From an uncultured Sedimentitalea sp. (lineage in GTDB: Bacteria; Pseudomonadota; Alphaproteobacteria; Rhodobacterales; Rhodobacteraceae), in the NCBI GenBank assembly GCA_947504115.1, contig CANNGH010000002.1:124001-188000 (forward strand): a stretch of 64,000 nt of DNA, written 5' to 3'. This document shows positions 11,304-20,539 of this stretch, piece by piece. Below the pieces are notes generated by a model. It ran no database searches. It was not told the origin of the DNA and saw nothing but the letters and a program-made list of their open reading frames with translations. The stretch's first letter is position 1. Each line of letters opens with the position of its first letter. The position numbers and the translations under genes are program-made.

Positions 11304-12368
11304 TCAGATCGCCTTACGCGCCCGCGGGATCAATAGCGAGGCGTCACCGTACGAAAAGAAACGGTATTCCCGCGCGATCGCATGGGCATAGATCGCGGCG
11401 ATCCGCTCGCGCCCCATCAGCGCCGAAACCAGCATCATCAGCGTCGATCGCGGCAGGTGGAAATTCGTCATCAGCGCGTCCGCAACGGCGAATTCGAACC
11501 CGGGATAGATGAAGATGTCGGTTTCGCCCTCCCATGGCGCGATCCGCCCGCCGCGCGCCGCCGTTTCGATCAGGCGCAACGCGGTGGTGCCCACGGGAAT
11601 GATGCGGCCCCCGGCCTGTTGCGTGGCGGCGATCTCGGCGGCGGCCTGTGCGCTGACCCGGCCGCGTTCCGCGTGCATCCGGTGGTGTGTCACGTCCTCG
11701 ACCTTGACCGGCAGGAAGGTGCCCGCGCCGACATGCAGCGTGACGTGGGTGAAGTCGACGCCGCGCGCGCGCAACGCCGCCAGCAGCGGCGCATCGAAAT
11801 GCAGTGACGCGGTGGGCGCGGCCACGGCGCCGGGATGGCGCGCGAAGACGGTCTGATAATCGGTCTTGTCGCGCGCATCGGCAGGGCGGCGGGCGGCGAT
11901 ATAGGGCGGCAGCGGCATCGCGCCGGCCTGCGCCAGCGCGGCGTCGAAATCATCCCCCGCGAGGTTGAAGGACAGCACGCCCTGCCCCTCGGCCACGTCC
12001 ACCAATGTGGCGCTGAGATCGGCGTCGAATTCGATGATCTCGCCCACGCGCAGCTTTCGCAGCGGTTTGACCAGTGCGGCCCAGCCCCCGTCGGCGCGCG
12101 GCTCCAGCAGCGTGACCTCGACCTGCGCGGCGGTGCGCCCTTGGGCACCCTCGCGCCAGCGCCGGCCCGACAGGCGCGCGGGGATCACGCGGGTGTCGTT
12201 CAGCACCAGCCGGTCGCCGGGGCGCAGCCAGTCCGGCAGATCGCTTACCCGCGCATCGGTGATCGCATCGCCCTCCGCCACCAGCATCCGCGCCGAAGAA
12301 CGCGGCACGGCGGGGCGCGTGGCGATCAGGTGCTCGGGCAGGTCGAAATCGAAATCGCTCAGCTTCAT
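11304..12368 (-). CDS. queA: S-adenosylmethionine:tRNA ribosyltransferase-isomerase
   Basis: QueA transfers the ribosyl part of SAM to preQ1 in tRNA to form epoxyqueuosine. The protein has 354 residues, normal for the family. Family hallmarks are the N-terminal [31 protein letters not shown] near residue 55, and the C-terminal [21 protein letters not shown] motif. It lies 42 bp downstream of the large YhdP-like gene on the same strand. A short hairpin around the stop codon (GTCGC-AAAA-GCGAC on this strand) may slow transcription into the MFS gene but lacks a good T-run. Confidence 0.97.
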   Translation of the reverse strand: MKLSDFDFDLPEHLIATRPAVPRSSARMLVAEGDAITDARVSDLPDWLRPGDRLVLNDTRVIPARLSGRRWREGAQGRTAAQVEVTLLEPRADGGWAALVKPLRKLRVGEIIEFDADLSATLVDVAEGQGVLSFNLAGDDFDAALAQAGAMPLPPYIAARRPADARDKTDYQTVFARHPGAVAAPTASLHFDAPLLAALRARGVDFTHVTLHVGAGTFLPVKVEDVTHHRMHAERGRVSAQAAAEIAATQQAGGRIIPVGTTALRLIETAARGGRIAPWEGETDIFIYPGFEFAVADALMTNFHLPRSTLMMLVSALMGRERIAAIYAHAIAREYRFFSYGDASLLIPRARKAI

Positions 12369-12410
12369 GGCGCGCGCTATAGGCCCGCGCCGCGCCGGCG
12401 CGCAACCCCT

Positions 12411-15400
12411 CTAGCGCTCGCCGCCCCGGCCGCTGCCGGGATCGCGCCCGTTGCGCTGCCGCTCGGGGCCGGCGGCGGTGCCATCGACGGGGCGCGGCGC
12501 GGCGCGGAATATGTCGCGCAGCATGCCCGGCATCAGCGCCGATAGCGGGTTGACCTGAACGGAAGGGGATGCCGCCGGGCCGCTCAGCGTATAGTTGAAC
12601 CCGAAGACGCCCTCGCCCTTGCGGGTCAGGAAACTGCCGATGCTGTTGAGCAGATAGACCGGCGAGATCACGCCGCGCATGTCCAGCCATTTGCGCCCGA
12701 TGTCATAGGTGCCGTCCATCGACAACCCGATTGAGGGGCCGACCGCGCTGCTGGAAAACAGCGTGAGCTGCGTTGGCGTCAGACGGAATTTCGCATCGAC
12801 CTCGGCGAAATGGATGCCCCGTCCCGACAATTCGTCCAGCAGCCCGACAACGCTCAGCGCATCCAGCAGGGCGGCGATGGCCGGGGCATCGGTGACGCGG
12901 GTGTCGGTGATGCGCACGACGCCGTCGAACTGGCCCGGATCGCCGGTGGGGCTGAGCGTCATGTCGAACTGCCCGCCCCGTCCCTGCGTCAACAACCCGG
13001 CGGACCGGATCACCCCGCCCGCGTCATTCGATTGCAGGCGGATCGCGCTGCGCCCCGATTGCGGCGCGATCTGCCCGGCGATGCCGGTGCCGTCATTGAT
13101 CCGCGCGGTGAAGGTGCCGGCCAGGCCGCCGGCATTGCCGAACGCGCCCTGAAACCCGGTCAGCGCGATGGTATCGTTGACCTGCACCCGGTCCAGCGCC
13201 ACATCCAGCCGCCCGCCGTTCTTGCCTCCGCCCGTGCCGAATTGCGCGCCACGCAGATCCAGTGTTCCGTTCAGGACGTGGATATCCGCGGGCCTGTCGG
13301 TGCCGCGCCCGATCACTTCGACGCTGGCCTCCAGCCAGTCGCCCACGCGCACGGAACTGAGCAGCGCGCGTTCGAGCCCGCCGCCCGGTCGCGGCACCAC
13401 CGCGCCCGTCGCCGCCAGCCCCGGCGCGCGCAATTGCAGGCGGTCCACACGCATCTGCGGCCCCAGTGTCGCGGCCAGCGCGAATGTTCCCGTCGCCGCC
13501 GCTCGTTTCGACCAGCCCAGTTGCGGGATGGACAACCCGATCCCTGCGAGATCCGATTTCAACTCCAGCGAGGGCGGTTCGTCCTTGCGCAGGGCCAGCG
13601 TGAAATCGCCCCTGCCCTGCCCCGACAGGCTGCCCGGCGGCAGGCCGATGGAAAACGCATCGAGCACATTTTGCGACAGTTCGACCTGTCCGGTGACGCG
13701 GCTTTGTCCGGCGGTCTCCTTGCCCAGCTTCTGCTGCCAGACCATATCCAGCGGCACCCCGCCGATCGTGCCCGCCCCGCCAAGGGTCAGCCCGTCCTGA
13801 TCGCCGCTGATGCGCAGCGACGGAAAGGCCAGCGTCTGGCCCGGCACCAGAACCGTGCTTTGGGCCTCATGGATGGTGCCGTCGAAATCGAATACGAATT
13901 CCTCGGGCGGGACGCCCTTTTTCAGCGGCATGTGCAGTGATCCGGCAAGTCGGACCTGCCCCTGCGCAAGATCGACCGGCAGGTCGGTCGCCCGCAGCAC
14001 CCGCAGCGGCGGACGGTCCAGCAGCGACAGCGCCGCCGTGACCGAGCCGGCCACATCCAATCGCACAATGCCGGGCGCGGCCTTGCGGATCGTGGTGTCG
14101 GGGATGATGAACGAGGTTCCCGCGATCTCCAGCGGGCCGCCCTGATCCGGCGTCACCCGCCCCTGCGTGGCCGTCACGACCAGCCGATGATCGATCAGGG
14201 TGGCCTGTCCCGCAGCCCCGGTGATAGGGGGCATGGTTTTCAGGAACCGCACGGTCCCGCCGGAAAAGTCGAAATCGACGTAGATGTCGGGCTTTTCACC
14301 CGGCCGGGCGCGCAGTGCGATGTCGATGTCGTTCAACTGCCCGCCCGAAAGATTCTCGTCCAGCCACTTGCGCGGCTTGTGAAATACCGTGGCCGGCCAG
14401 AGTTCGACCAGACGCTCGGGCGTCAACCGGTCGGCGCGCCCATCCACCGCCAGCCGCCAGCCGTCCGGCTCGGCCCAGACCTCGCCGGACACCTGCAACT
14501 GCGTTTGATCGTCCGCCACATGCATCTGGCCCAGCGTCAGGCGGAACGGGTCCAGATCCAGCCGGAAATCGGCGGCCGCCCCCTTGAGCCGGATCGGATC
14601 CGCGTAAAGCCCGGCAGGGTTGAGATCGAGCGCGCCGAACGTGAACTGGCCGGTCAGCCCGCTGAGCCGCCCATCGGCGATGCCGTCAAGCCAGGCTCGC
14701 CCCTCTGCGCTGCCGCTTCCCCAGTCGCTGACCACCGACAATTCCTCGAATGTCAGCACCTGCTCGCCGGGGTCAAAGGTGAAATCGCTGCGCGCACCGG
14801 AAAACGGGATCGGACTGGTCTGGTCGGTCGGCTGCACGACGCCGGCGCCGATCTCCAGCGTGGCCGAAAGCGGCCCCAGCGCGCCCTGCGCATCGACCGA
14901 GCCGCGCAAACCGCCTGAAATCGGCGCGCGCAACACATCGAGCCAGCCAAGCGCCACCGTCTGCGCGGCGATGTCGCTGGCGTGGATGTCGCGCACCGAC
15001 ACGCCGAAGCGGGCCGCCTGTTCACCGATGCGCGTGGCATAATCGGCCTCGACCGCGCTGGCGTAATCGCCGCCGCTCAGCACCGCGAAACTGCTTGTGG
15101 CGCTCAGATCGGCGCCGTCGCGCGCCAGTGCGATCTGCCCGCCGTCCAGCGTCCAGACCCGACCGTCGCGCGCGTCTTCATAGCGCAGCGTCAGCGCTTC
15201 GATGTCGAACGAGGCGAGCGCGCGGAACTGCGGTTGCGCCAGCGTTTGCGTCCAGTGCGCCAGAAGCTGCGGCAGGCTGGCCCCGCTTTGGAATGGCGCA
15301 TTTTCCGCCCCCAGCAGCAGCGCGAAACCGCCATCGGCGTCGCGGCGCAGGGTGGCGAAGAGGCCCGACAGCAGCACATTGCGCGGTTCGATCCGGCCGC

Positions 15401-15800
15401 GCAGCAGCGGGCGCATCGCCAGGCTGGCCTCGGCGTCGGCCAGCCGCGCGATGCGCTGCCCGTCGGCGGCCGCCAGCGTGACGTCGCGCAGGTGCAGGCG
15501 CGGTCGCCAGCCCTTGTTGACCACCAGCGTCAGGTCACCGAATCCGACCTGCAAACCGCCCAGATCCTGCTCGATCCGCGTTTCGATCCGGGCGCGCAGC
15601 CAGTCGGGCGCATGCAGGGTCTGCCCGATCAGCAACACCACGGCGATGCCTGCGGCAATACCGGTCAGCGCCGTGCCCAGCAGTGCCCACAGCCCGGCGC
15701 GCCGCGCCCGCCGGATGGCGCGGCGCAGCCCGACAGCGGTCGGTTCGGGCCGCGCGCCGGCCGCTTGCTGTTGCCTGTCCGTGCCGATTGTGAAATCCAC
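12411..15800 (-). CDS. large AsmA/YhdP-like protein (DUF3971 type)
   Basis: A roughly 1129-residue protein with one N-terminal membrane helix (AGLWALLGTALTGIAAGIAVVLLI, near residue 40) and a very long periplasmic part rich in short beta strands, ending in an AsmA-like C-terminal region (GLSMDGTYDIGRKWLDMRGVISPVYLLNSIG). This matches the YhdP/AsmA-like family, which in enterobacteria forms bridge-like proteins moving phospholipid to the outer membrane. The track ORF overlaps the divergent bcp gene; I place the start at the GTG at 15800, just before the helix, leaving 30 bp between the two genes. The start is the least certain part. Confidence 0.8.
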   Translation of the reverse strand: MDFTIGTDRQQQAAGARPEPTAVGLRRAIRRARRAGLWALLGTALTGIAAGIAVVLLIGQTLHAPDWLRARIETRIEQDLGGLQVGFGDLTLVVNKGWRPRLHLRDVTLAAADGQRIARLADAEASLAMRPLLRGRIEPRNVLLSGLFATLRRDADGGFALLLGAENAPFQSGASLPQLLAHWTQTLAQPQFRALASFDIEALTLRYEDARDGRVWTLDGGQIALARDGADLSATSSFAVLSGGDYASAVEADYATRIGEQAARFGVSVRDIHASDIAAQTVALGWLDVLRAPISGGLRGSVDAQGALGPLSATLEIGAGVVQPTDQTSPIPFSGARSDFTFDPGEQVLTFEELSVVSDWGSGSAEGRAWLDGIADGRLSGLTGQFTFGALDLNPAGLYADPIRLKGAAADFRLDLDPFRLTLGQMHVADDQTQLQVSGEVWAEPDGWRLAVDGRADRLTPERLVELWPATVFHKPRKWLDENLSGGQLNDIDIALRARPGEKPDIYVDFDFSGGTVRFLKTMPPITGAAGQATLIDHRLVVTATQGRVTPDQGGPLEIAGTSFIIPDTTIRKAAPGIVRLDVAGSVTAALSLLDRPPLRVLRATDLPVDLAQGQVRLAGSLHMPLKKGVPPEEFVFDFDGTIHEAQSTVLVPGQTLAFPSLRISGDQDGLTLGGAGTIGGVPLDMVWQQKLGKETAGQSRVTGQVELSQNVLDAFSIGLPPGSLSGQGRGDFTLALRKDEPPSLELKSDLAGIGLSIPQLGWSKRAAATGTFALAATLGPQMRVDRLQLRAPGLAATGAVVPRPGGGLERALLSSVRVGDWLEASVEVIGRGTDRPADIHVLNGTLDLRGAQFGTGGGKNGGRLDVALDRVQVNDTIALTGFQGAFGNAGGLAGTFTARINDGTGIAGQIAPQSGRSAIRLQSNDAGGVIRSAGLLTQGRGGQFDMTLSPTGDPGQFDGVVRITDTRVTDAPAIAALLDALSVVGLLDELSGRGIHFAEVDAKFRLTPTQLTLFSSSAVGPSIGLSMDGTYDIGRKWLDMRGVISPVYLLNSIGSFLTRKGEGVFGFNYTLSGPAASPSVQVNPLSALMPGMLRDIFRAAPRPVDGTAAGPERQRNGRDPGSGRGGER

Positions 15801-15830
15801 CCTGCCATCTGCCGTCAACGGAGGTTCCCG

Positions 15831-16298
15831 ATGCCCGACATTTCCGATCCTGCCCCGGATTTCGCCCTGCCCCGCGATGGCGGCGAAACCGTGCGCCTGT
15901 CCGCCCTGCGCGGCGGCGCGGTTGTCCTGTTTTTCTATCCCCGCGATGATACGCCGGGCTGCACCACGGAATCCATCGCGTTTTCCGACGCGGCGCAGGC
16001 CTTTGCCGATGCCGGGGCGATTGTGCTGGGCGTATCCAAGGACAGCGTCGCCAGCCACGAGAAATTCGCCGCCAAACACGCGCTCGGCGTGCCGCTTCTG
16101 TCGGACGAGAACGGCCGGACCTGCGAGGATTACGGCGTCTGGGTCGAAAAGAAGATGTATGGCAAGACCTTCATGGGGATCGAGCGGTCGACCTTCCTGA
16201 TCGACGCCGAAGGGCGCATCGCGCGCGTCTGGCGCAAGGTCAAGGTGCCGGGCCATGTCGTCGAGGTGCTGGAGGCCGCGCGTGCCCTGGCTGCCTGA
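15831..16298 (+). CDS. bcp: thioredoxin-dependent peroxiredoxin, Bcp/PrxQ family
   Basis: A 155-residue peroxiredoxin that reduces hydrogen peroxide and organic peroxides. The peroxidatic cysteine is Cys44 in FYPRDDTPGCTTES. The residue five places on, where E. coli Bcp has its resolving Cys, is Ile here. The only other cysteine is Cys98 in NGRTCEDYGVW. The enzyme may therefore act as a one-Cys type or use Cys98. The ATG at 15831 has a GGAGG site; the long track ORF upstream is antisense to the YhdP-like gene. Confidence 0.93.
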   Translation: MPDISDPAPDFALPRDGGETVRLSALRGGAVVLFFYPRDDTPGCTTESIAFSDAAQAFADAGAIVLGVSKDSVASHEKFAAKHALGVPLLSDENGRTCEDYGVWVEKKMYGKTFMGIERSTFLIDAEGRIARVWRKVKVPGHVVEVLEAARALAA

Positions 16299-16504
16299 GC
16301 GTCAGGCGTTGCCTTTCGGTCACGGTTGCGACAGAACCGCCGCGCCGCGCTTGTGTCGGCAGGTTCTTGCCAGTTTTGCCCGCGACGACGCGACACGGGA
16401 CAAGTTTCTTGCCCAGGTCCGGATGGCTGTTTAATGACCCCAAGGCAAGGGGCACCCCAAGATCATGCTGTCCCGTATACAGGACCACACGAGGGAACGA
16501 AGTC

Positions 16505-17836
16505 TTGCGGACACGTCTGGCAATCCGAATCCACAGCCTGCTCGAGCGGAAGTTTCCCGAACGCCGCCTGTTTCTGAAATCCGACACCGACACGCGGTTC
16601 ATCCGGCTGAAATCGGAAACCCAGTTCCTGACCATGCTGGCGGGTTCGGCTGTCGTGGCCTGGGCGATCGTCGCCACCGCGATCCTGCTGATGGATTCGA
16701 TCGGGTCGGGCAATTTCCGCGATCAGGCCAGACGCGATCAACACACGTATCAACAGCGCCTCAACGCCCTGTCGCGCGAACGCGACAACCGCGCAGAAGA
16801 GGCGCTGGCCGCACAGGAACGATTCAACACCGCGCTGGCTCAGGTCTCGGCGATGCAGTCCGAACTGCTGGCCTCGGAAACCCGCCGGCGCGAACTGGAG
16901 ACCGGCATCGACGTGATCCAGACCACCCTGCGTACCGTGATGAAGGACCGCGAAAGCGCGCGCACCGCGCTGGCCGAACTGAAGGAAAAGACCAACGGGT
17001 CGGACACCGTGCTGGCCGCCGCCGAGGGCGCCCCGGTGCCGATGGGCTTCATGGCCGAGGCGCTGGCGCGCACCGCGCAGGAACGCGACCGCATCGCGAC
17101 CGACGCCCAGAGCGCGCTGGTCACGGCGCAGGAGCTTGAGCGTGAAATCAAACTGATGCAGGAGCGCAACGATTACATCTTCCACCAGCTGGAAGAGGCG
17201 ATGGCGATCTCGGTGGAGCCGCTGGACAAGATGTTCCGCAATGCCGGCCTGTCTCCCGACTCGCTGCTGAAACAGGTCCGCAGCGGCTATAGCGGCCAGG
17301 GCGGTCCGCTCACCCCTTTGGCGATATCCACCCGCGCTGACGGGCAAGCCGCACCCGACGAGGCGCGGGCGAACGGGATCCTGAACCGGATGGATCAGCT
17401 GAACATGTATCGCATCGCTGCGGAAAAGGCGCCCTTCGCCCAGCCGGTGCTGAGCGCCTTTCGCTTCACCAGCCCGTTCGGCGGGCGCCGCGATCCCATC
17501 ACCGGCGGGCGGCGGACCCATAACGGAACCGATTTCGCCGCCGCGCACGGCACCCACATCCATGCCACCGCCGATGGCGTGGTGGTCAAGGCGGGACGCG
17601 CCAGCGGCTTTGGCAAGATGGTCAAGATCAAGCACGCCTTCGGGATCGAGACGCTTTATGCGCATGCGTCGAAGATCCACGTGAAGACGGGCCAAAGGGT
17701 CTCGCGCGGGGATCACATTGCTGATATGGGTAGCACCGGACGGTCCACCGGCACGCATCTCCACTACGAGGTGCACGTGAATGGCACACCCGTTAACCCG
17801 ATGACCTATATCAAGGCTGCAAGAGATGTTTTCTAA
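16505..17836 (+). CDS. M23 family metallopeptidase (LytM domain) with coiled coil
   Basis: A 443-residue cell-wall enzyme or enzyme regulator. One membrane helix lies near residue 40 (LTMLAGSAVVAWAIVATAILLM). It is followed by a long charged coiled-coil region (about residues 70-250) and a C-terminal LytM/M23 domain with the metal ligands in HNGTDFAAAHGTHIHATADG and HLHYEVHVNG, so the active site looks complete. I chose the TTG at 16505, with a GAGGGA site nine bases upstream, because it gives a normal N-terminus; no ATG fits. The stop overlaps the bactofilin start by 11 bases, pointing to a joint role in cell-shape control. Confidence 0.85.
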   Translation: MRTRLAIRIHSLLERKFPERRLFLKSDTDTRFIRLKSETQFLTMLAGSAVVAWAIVATAILLMDSIGSGNFRDQARRDQHTYQQRLNALSRERDNRAEEALAAQERFNTALAQVSAMQSELLASETRRRELETGIDVIQTTLRTVMKDRESARTALAELKEKTNGSDTVLAAAEGAPVPMGFMAEALARTAQERDRIATDAQSALVTAQELEREIKLMQERNDYIFHQLEEAMAISVEPLDKMFRNAGLSPDSLLKQVRSGYSGQGGPLTPLAISTRADGQAAPDEARANGILNRMDQLNMYRIAAEKAPFAQPVLSAFRFTSPFGGRRDPITGGRRTHNGTDFAAAHGTHIHATADGVVVKAGRASGFGKMVKIKHAFGIETLYAHASKIHVKTGQRVSRGDHIADMGSTGRSTGTHLHYEVHVNGTPVNPMTYIKAARDVF

Positions 17837-18365
17837 AAGCAAAATTCAGGAACCCGGCTCGAAAGCGCCGGAAACGGTCAAGCCGACCGCCACCCCCACG
17901 CCGCCGCCGTCCGGCCAGCCGCAGGGCGAACACAAGCAAAGCGCGCCCAAGGCCAAACCCCCAGCCTCGACGCTGTCATCCGATCTCAACATCACCGGCA
18001 ACATCAAGACCAGCGGCGACATCCAGGTCGAAGGCACGGTCGAGGGCGATATCCGCGCGCATCTGCTGACCATCGGCGAAAGCGCGACCATCAAGGGCGA
18101 AGTCACCGCCGATGATGTGGTGATCAACGGCCGCATCGTCGGTCGCGTGCGCGGGCTGAAGGTGCGTCTGACATCGACCGCGCGGGTCGAGGGCGACATC
18201 ATCCACAAGACCATCGCCATCGAGAGCGGCGCGCATTTCGAAGGCTCGGTCCAGCGCCAGGACGACCCCCTCAGCGCCGGGCGCAGCGCCACCCGTCAGC
18301 AGCAACAGCAGGGCGCGGGCGGCAACCCCTCCGCCGGCACCCCGCCACGCCAGGACGCATCCTGA
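17826..18365 (+). CDS. bactofilin (polymer-forming cytoskeletal protein)
   Basis: A 179-residue bactofilin, a self-polymerising beta-helix scaffold. The core begins near residue 48 (SDLNITGNIKTSGDIQVEGTVEGDIR) and runs in repeating short strands to about residue 145. It is flanked by a Pro/Lys-rich N-terminal tail and a Gln/Gly-rich C-terminal tail, as is usual for the family. It overlaps the M23 peptidase gene. Bactofilin-M23 peptidase pairs are known to cooperate in local cell-wall remodelling in several bacteria; that they do so here is inferred from the overlap. Confidence 0.92.
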   Translation: MFSKSKIQEPGSKAPETVKPTATPTPPPSGQPQGEHKQSAPKAKPPASTLSSDLNITGNIKTSGDIQVEGTVEGDIRAHLLTIGESATIKGEVTADDVVINGRIVGRVRGLKVRLTSTARVEGDIIHKTIAIESGAHFEGSVQRQDDPLSAGRSATRQQQQQGAGGNPSAGTPPRQDAS

Positions 18366-18475
18366 CGCCGGCAAACGCGTGAAACTGGCGTCGCCGGGAA
18401 ACCTGCGGCGCCGGTGTCGTTTCCGGCGGCAAAGCGTGACCGATTTTTGCGATTTGCGATGCGGGCACTCGCCCG

Positions 18476-19213
18476 TCAGTGCGCGGGCGCCGCGCAGATT
18501 TTCCGGTAATCGTCGCCGATGCGCAGCATGCCCACCGCCAGAATTGCGGTGAACGCGACCGCCACCATCTCGCCGCCATCCTCGACAACGCCGAGTGCGT
18601 AGTCGAGATGCTCGGGCAGCGCGACGTGCAGCATATCTACGACCAACCCGAAAAATACCAGCGCCGCGAACGATGCGGCGACGAGGGCCGCGATGCCCAA
18701 ATCCCCCGGCTTGCGCCGGGTCCATGCCCAGATCGCGAGCGCAACCACAAGCGGCAGAACGAGGGCCCAGGCCATCAGTTCACCGAGATCCTGCGCCCGC
18801 AACCCGAGGACCGGCTGCAGGTCCAGGGACAACACGAACTTAAGACCGGCGCGTTCGTGGTATTGGGCGGAATCGTCGAACCATATGAACGCATAGATGA
18901 AACTCAGCAGCAATGGCAGCCGGGTCCGGTATTGCAGAAAGCAGAGAAAGAACACCATCGCGCTGAAAAACGCGAGGCCGTGCATGTAGCTTTCGGGGAA
19001 ACTGTCCTCGCGCGAGAGGTCCATCAGCTCCGACAGGCCGGTATCCTGCTGCTGGGTCAGCACGACAGCAAGGACGAGTATCACCAGCGTTGCTATGGCG
19101 ATCAGTTTCGTCATGCCGACGGTTGCCGCATCCCGCGCCATGAGACGGAGAAAGAGCGCGGCCTGTCCGGCGACGTTTTCGGGCGGGGCGTGGCGGAGCG
19201 TTGGTGAAGACAT
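18476..19213 (-). CDS. unknown polytopic membrane protein
   Basis: I do not recognise this family. The 245-residue product has about six hydrophobic segments, starting with MTKLIAIATLVILVLAVVL. Within or next to the helices are polar motifs: IWFDDSAQYHERAG near residue 110, VVDMLHVALPEHLDY near 195, and VVEDGGEMVAVAF near 213. Clustered Asp, Glu and His in membrane segments could bind a metal or haem, but this is inference. The start at 19213 is uncertain: the ribosome site there is weak, and the internal ATG at about residue 34, directly before the first helix, is an alternative. Neighbours (bactofilin, cyclophilins) do not suggest a role. Confidence 0.7.
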   Translation of the reverse strand: MSSPTLRHAPPENVAGQAALFLRLMARDAATVGMTKLIAIATLVILVLAVVLTQQQDTGLSELMDLSREDSFPESYMHGLAFFSAMVFFLCFLQYRTRLPLLLSFIYAFIWFDDSAQYHERAGLKFVLSLDLQPVLGLRAQDLGELMAWALVLPLVVALAIWAWTRRKPGDLGIAALVAASFAALVFFGLVVDMLHVALPEHLDYALGVVEDGGEMVAVAFTAILAVGMLRIGDDYRKICAAPAH

Positions 19214-19364
19214 GAAAACCTTGGATGAAAAAGGGGCGCTGGTCCGGGGGCCGCCCTTGGGGGCGGGTCCGACAGATGCCGCGCAATGTGCCGCTGGCGC
19301 TCCGGATAGCCGGAACCACCGGCCCGACCACGCGGGCCGGGCCGGGTATGACGACCGGTTCCGG

Positions 19365-19910
19365 TCAGTCGGTGACTGTCACGCTTTCCATGCGGTCGGG
19401 TTCGCCGACCACCGCGCCGTTGGGGCCGTCGCCACGTTTGATCGCATCGACCACATCCATGCCGTCGGTGACGCGTCCAACGACGGTATATTGCCCGTTC
19501 AGGAACGCGCCTTCGTCGAACATGATGAAGAACTGGCTGTTGGCGCTGTTGGGATCCTGACTGCGGGCCATGCCGACCACACCGCGCTCGAACGGGATGT
19601 CGGAAAACTCGGCCTTGAGGTTCGGACGCTCGGAGGCGCCGGTGCCCGCGCGGCGCATGTCGCCGCCCTTTCGCCCATATTGCACATCGCCAGTCTGGGC
19701 CATGAAGCCGTCGATCACGCGATGGAACACCACGCCGTCATAGGCGCCCGCCTGCGCCAGCGCGGTCATCTGCGCGACGTGTTCGGGGGCGACGTCCTCG
19801 AGCAGGTCGATGGTGACGGTGCCGTTGGCCTGCCCCGCCACATCGATCTTGAGACCGGTGGCCAATGCCGGGCTGGCCATCAGCGTGAAGAGAACTGCGA
19901 GTTTACGCAT
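19365..19910 (-). CDS. peptidyl-prolyl cis-trans isomerase, cyclophilin type, exported
   Basis: A 181-residue cyclophilin with a signal peptide (MRKLAVLFTLMASPALA), so it probably acts on proteins in the periplasm. The catalytic segment FHRVIDGFMAQTGD is near residue 62, and SQFFIMFDEGAFLNGQYTVVGRV follows near 125. It starts inside the last codons of the cytosolic cyclophilin gene (8-bp overlap), so the two form a translationally linked pair, one without and one with an export signal. Confidence 0.93.
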   Translation of the reverse strand: MRKLAVLFTLMASPALATGLKIDVAGQANGTVTIDLLEDVAPEHVAQMTALAQAGAYDGVVFHRVIDGFMAQTGDVQYGRKGGDMRRAGTGASERPNLKAEFSDIPFERGVVGMARSQDPNSANSQFFIMFDEGAFLNGQYTVVGRVTDGMDVVDAIKRGDGPNGAVVGEPDRMESVTVTD

Positions 19911-20409
19911 CGGCGGCCACCTTGACGCTGATCATGCGGTCCGGATTCGCCGGAGGCTCGCCCTTGGCGATGGCATCGACATGCTCCATCCCGTCGATCA
20001 CGCGGCCATAGACGGTGTATTGCCCATTCAGAAAGTGGTTGTCCTTGAAGTTGATGAAGAACTGCGAATTGGCCGAATCCGGGTTGGCCGAGCGCGCCGC
20101 GCCCAGCGTGCCCCGGTCATGGGGCAGCTTGGAAAACTCGGCCGGAACATCGGGATGCTCGGATCCGCCGGTTCCGGCGCGCCCCGGGTTGTAGTCCTTT
20201 TCCATGTTGGCGTGCTGCACATCGCCGGTCTGGGCCATGAAGCCGTCGATCACGCGGTGAAAGGCGACGTTGTCATAGGCGCCGGCGCGGACCAGCGTCT
20301 TCATGCGCTCGACATGTTTTGGCGCGACGTCCGGCAACAGCTCGATCACGACAGTGCCGTCTTTCAACTCCATCAGGATGGTGTTTTCTGGGTCTTTGAT
20401 TTCGGCCAT
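19903..20409 (-). CDS. ppiB: peptidyl-prolyl cis-trans isomerase, cyclophilin type, cytosolic
   Basis: A 168-residue cyclophilin without signal peptide that speeds Xaa-Pro isomerisation in the cytoplasm. The family core FHRVIDGFMAQTGD is near residue 54 and SQFFINFKDNHFLNGQYTVYGRV near 113. An insert around NMEKDYNPGRAGTGGSEHPD resembles the corresponding segment of the exported paralogue. The ATG has an AGGAGA site. It is divergent from pgk across about 130 bp, which must hold promoters for both. Confidence 0.93.
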   Translation of the reverse strand: MAEIKDPENTILMELKDGTVVIELLPDVAPKHVERMKTLVRAGAYDNVAFHRVIDGFMAQTGDVQHANMEKDYNPGRAGTGGSEHPDVPAEFSKLPHDRGTLGAARSANPDSANSQFFINFKDNHFLNGQYTVYGRVIDGMEHVDAIAKGEPPANPDRMISVKVAADA

Positions 20410-20539
20410 CGGACTCTCCTGTCTATACCGGCTTTGACGTTTTACCTAAAGCCGCGACGGAAGATTGCCAAGTCAGCCATTGACGATTGGCGGAAATAAG
20501 GGAAAAACCGCCCCGTTTGCGCAGTGATGGAGTTTTGCG

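Noticed and set aside
11287-11305. Hairpin at the queA stop as a terminator
   Set aside because: Only a 5-bp core stem and no run of T on the coding strand; too weak to list as a feature.
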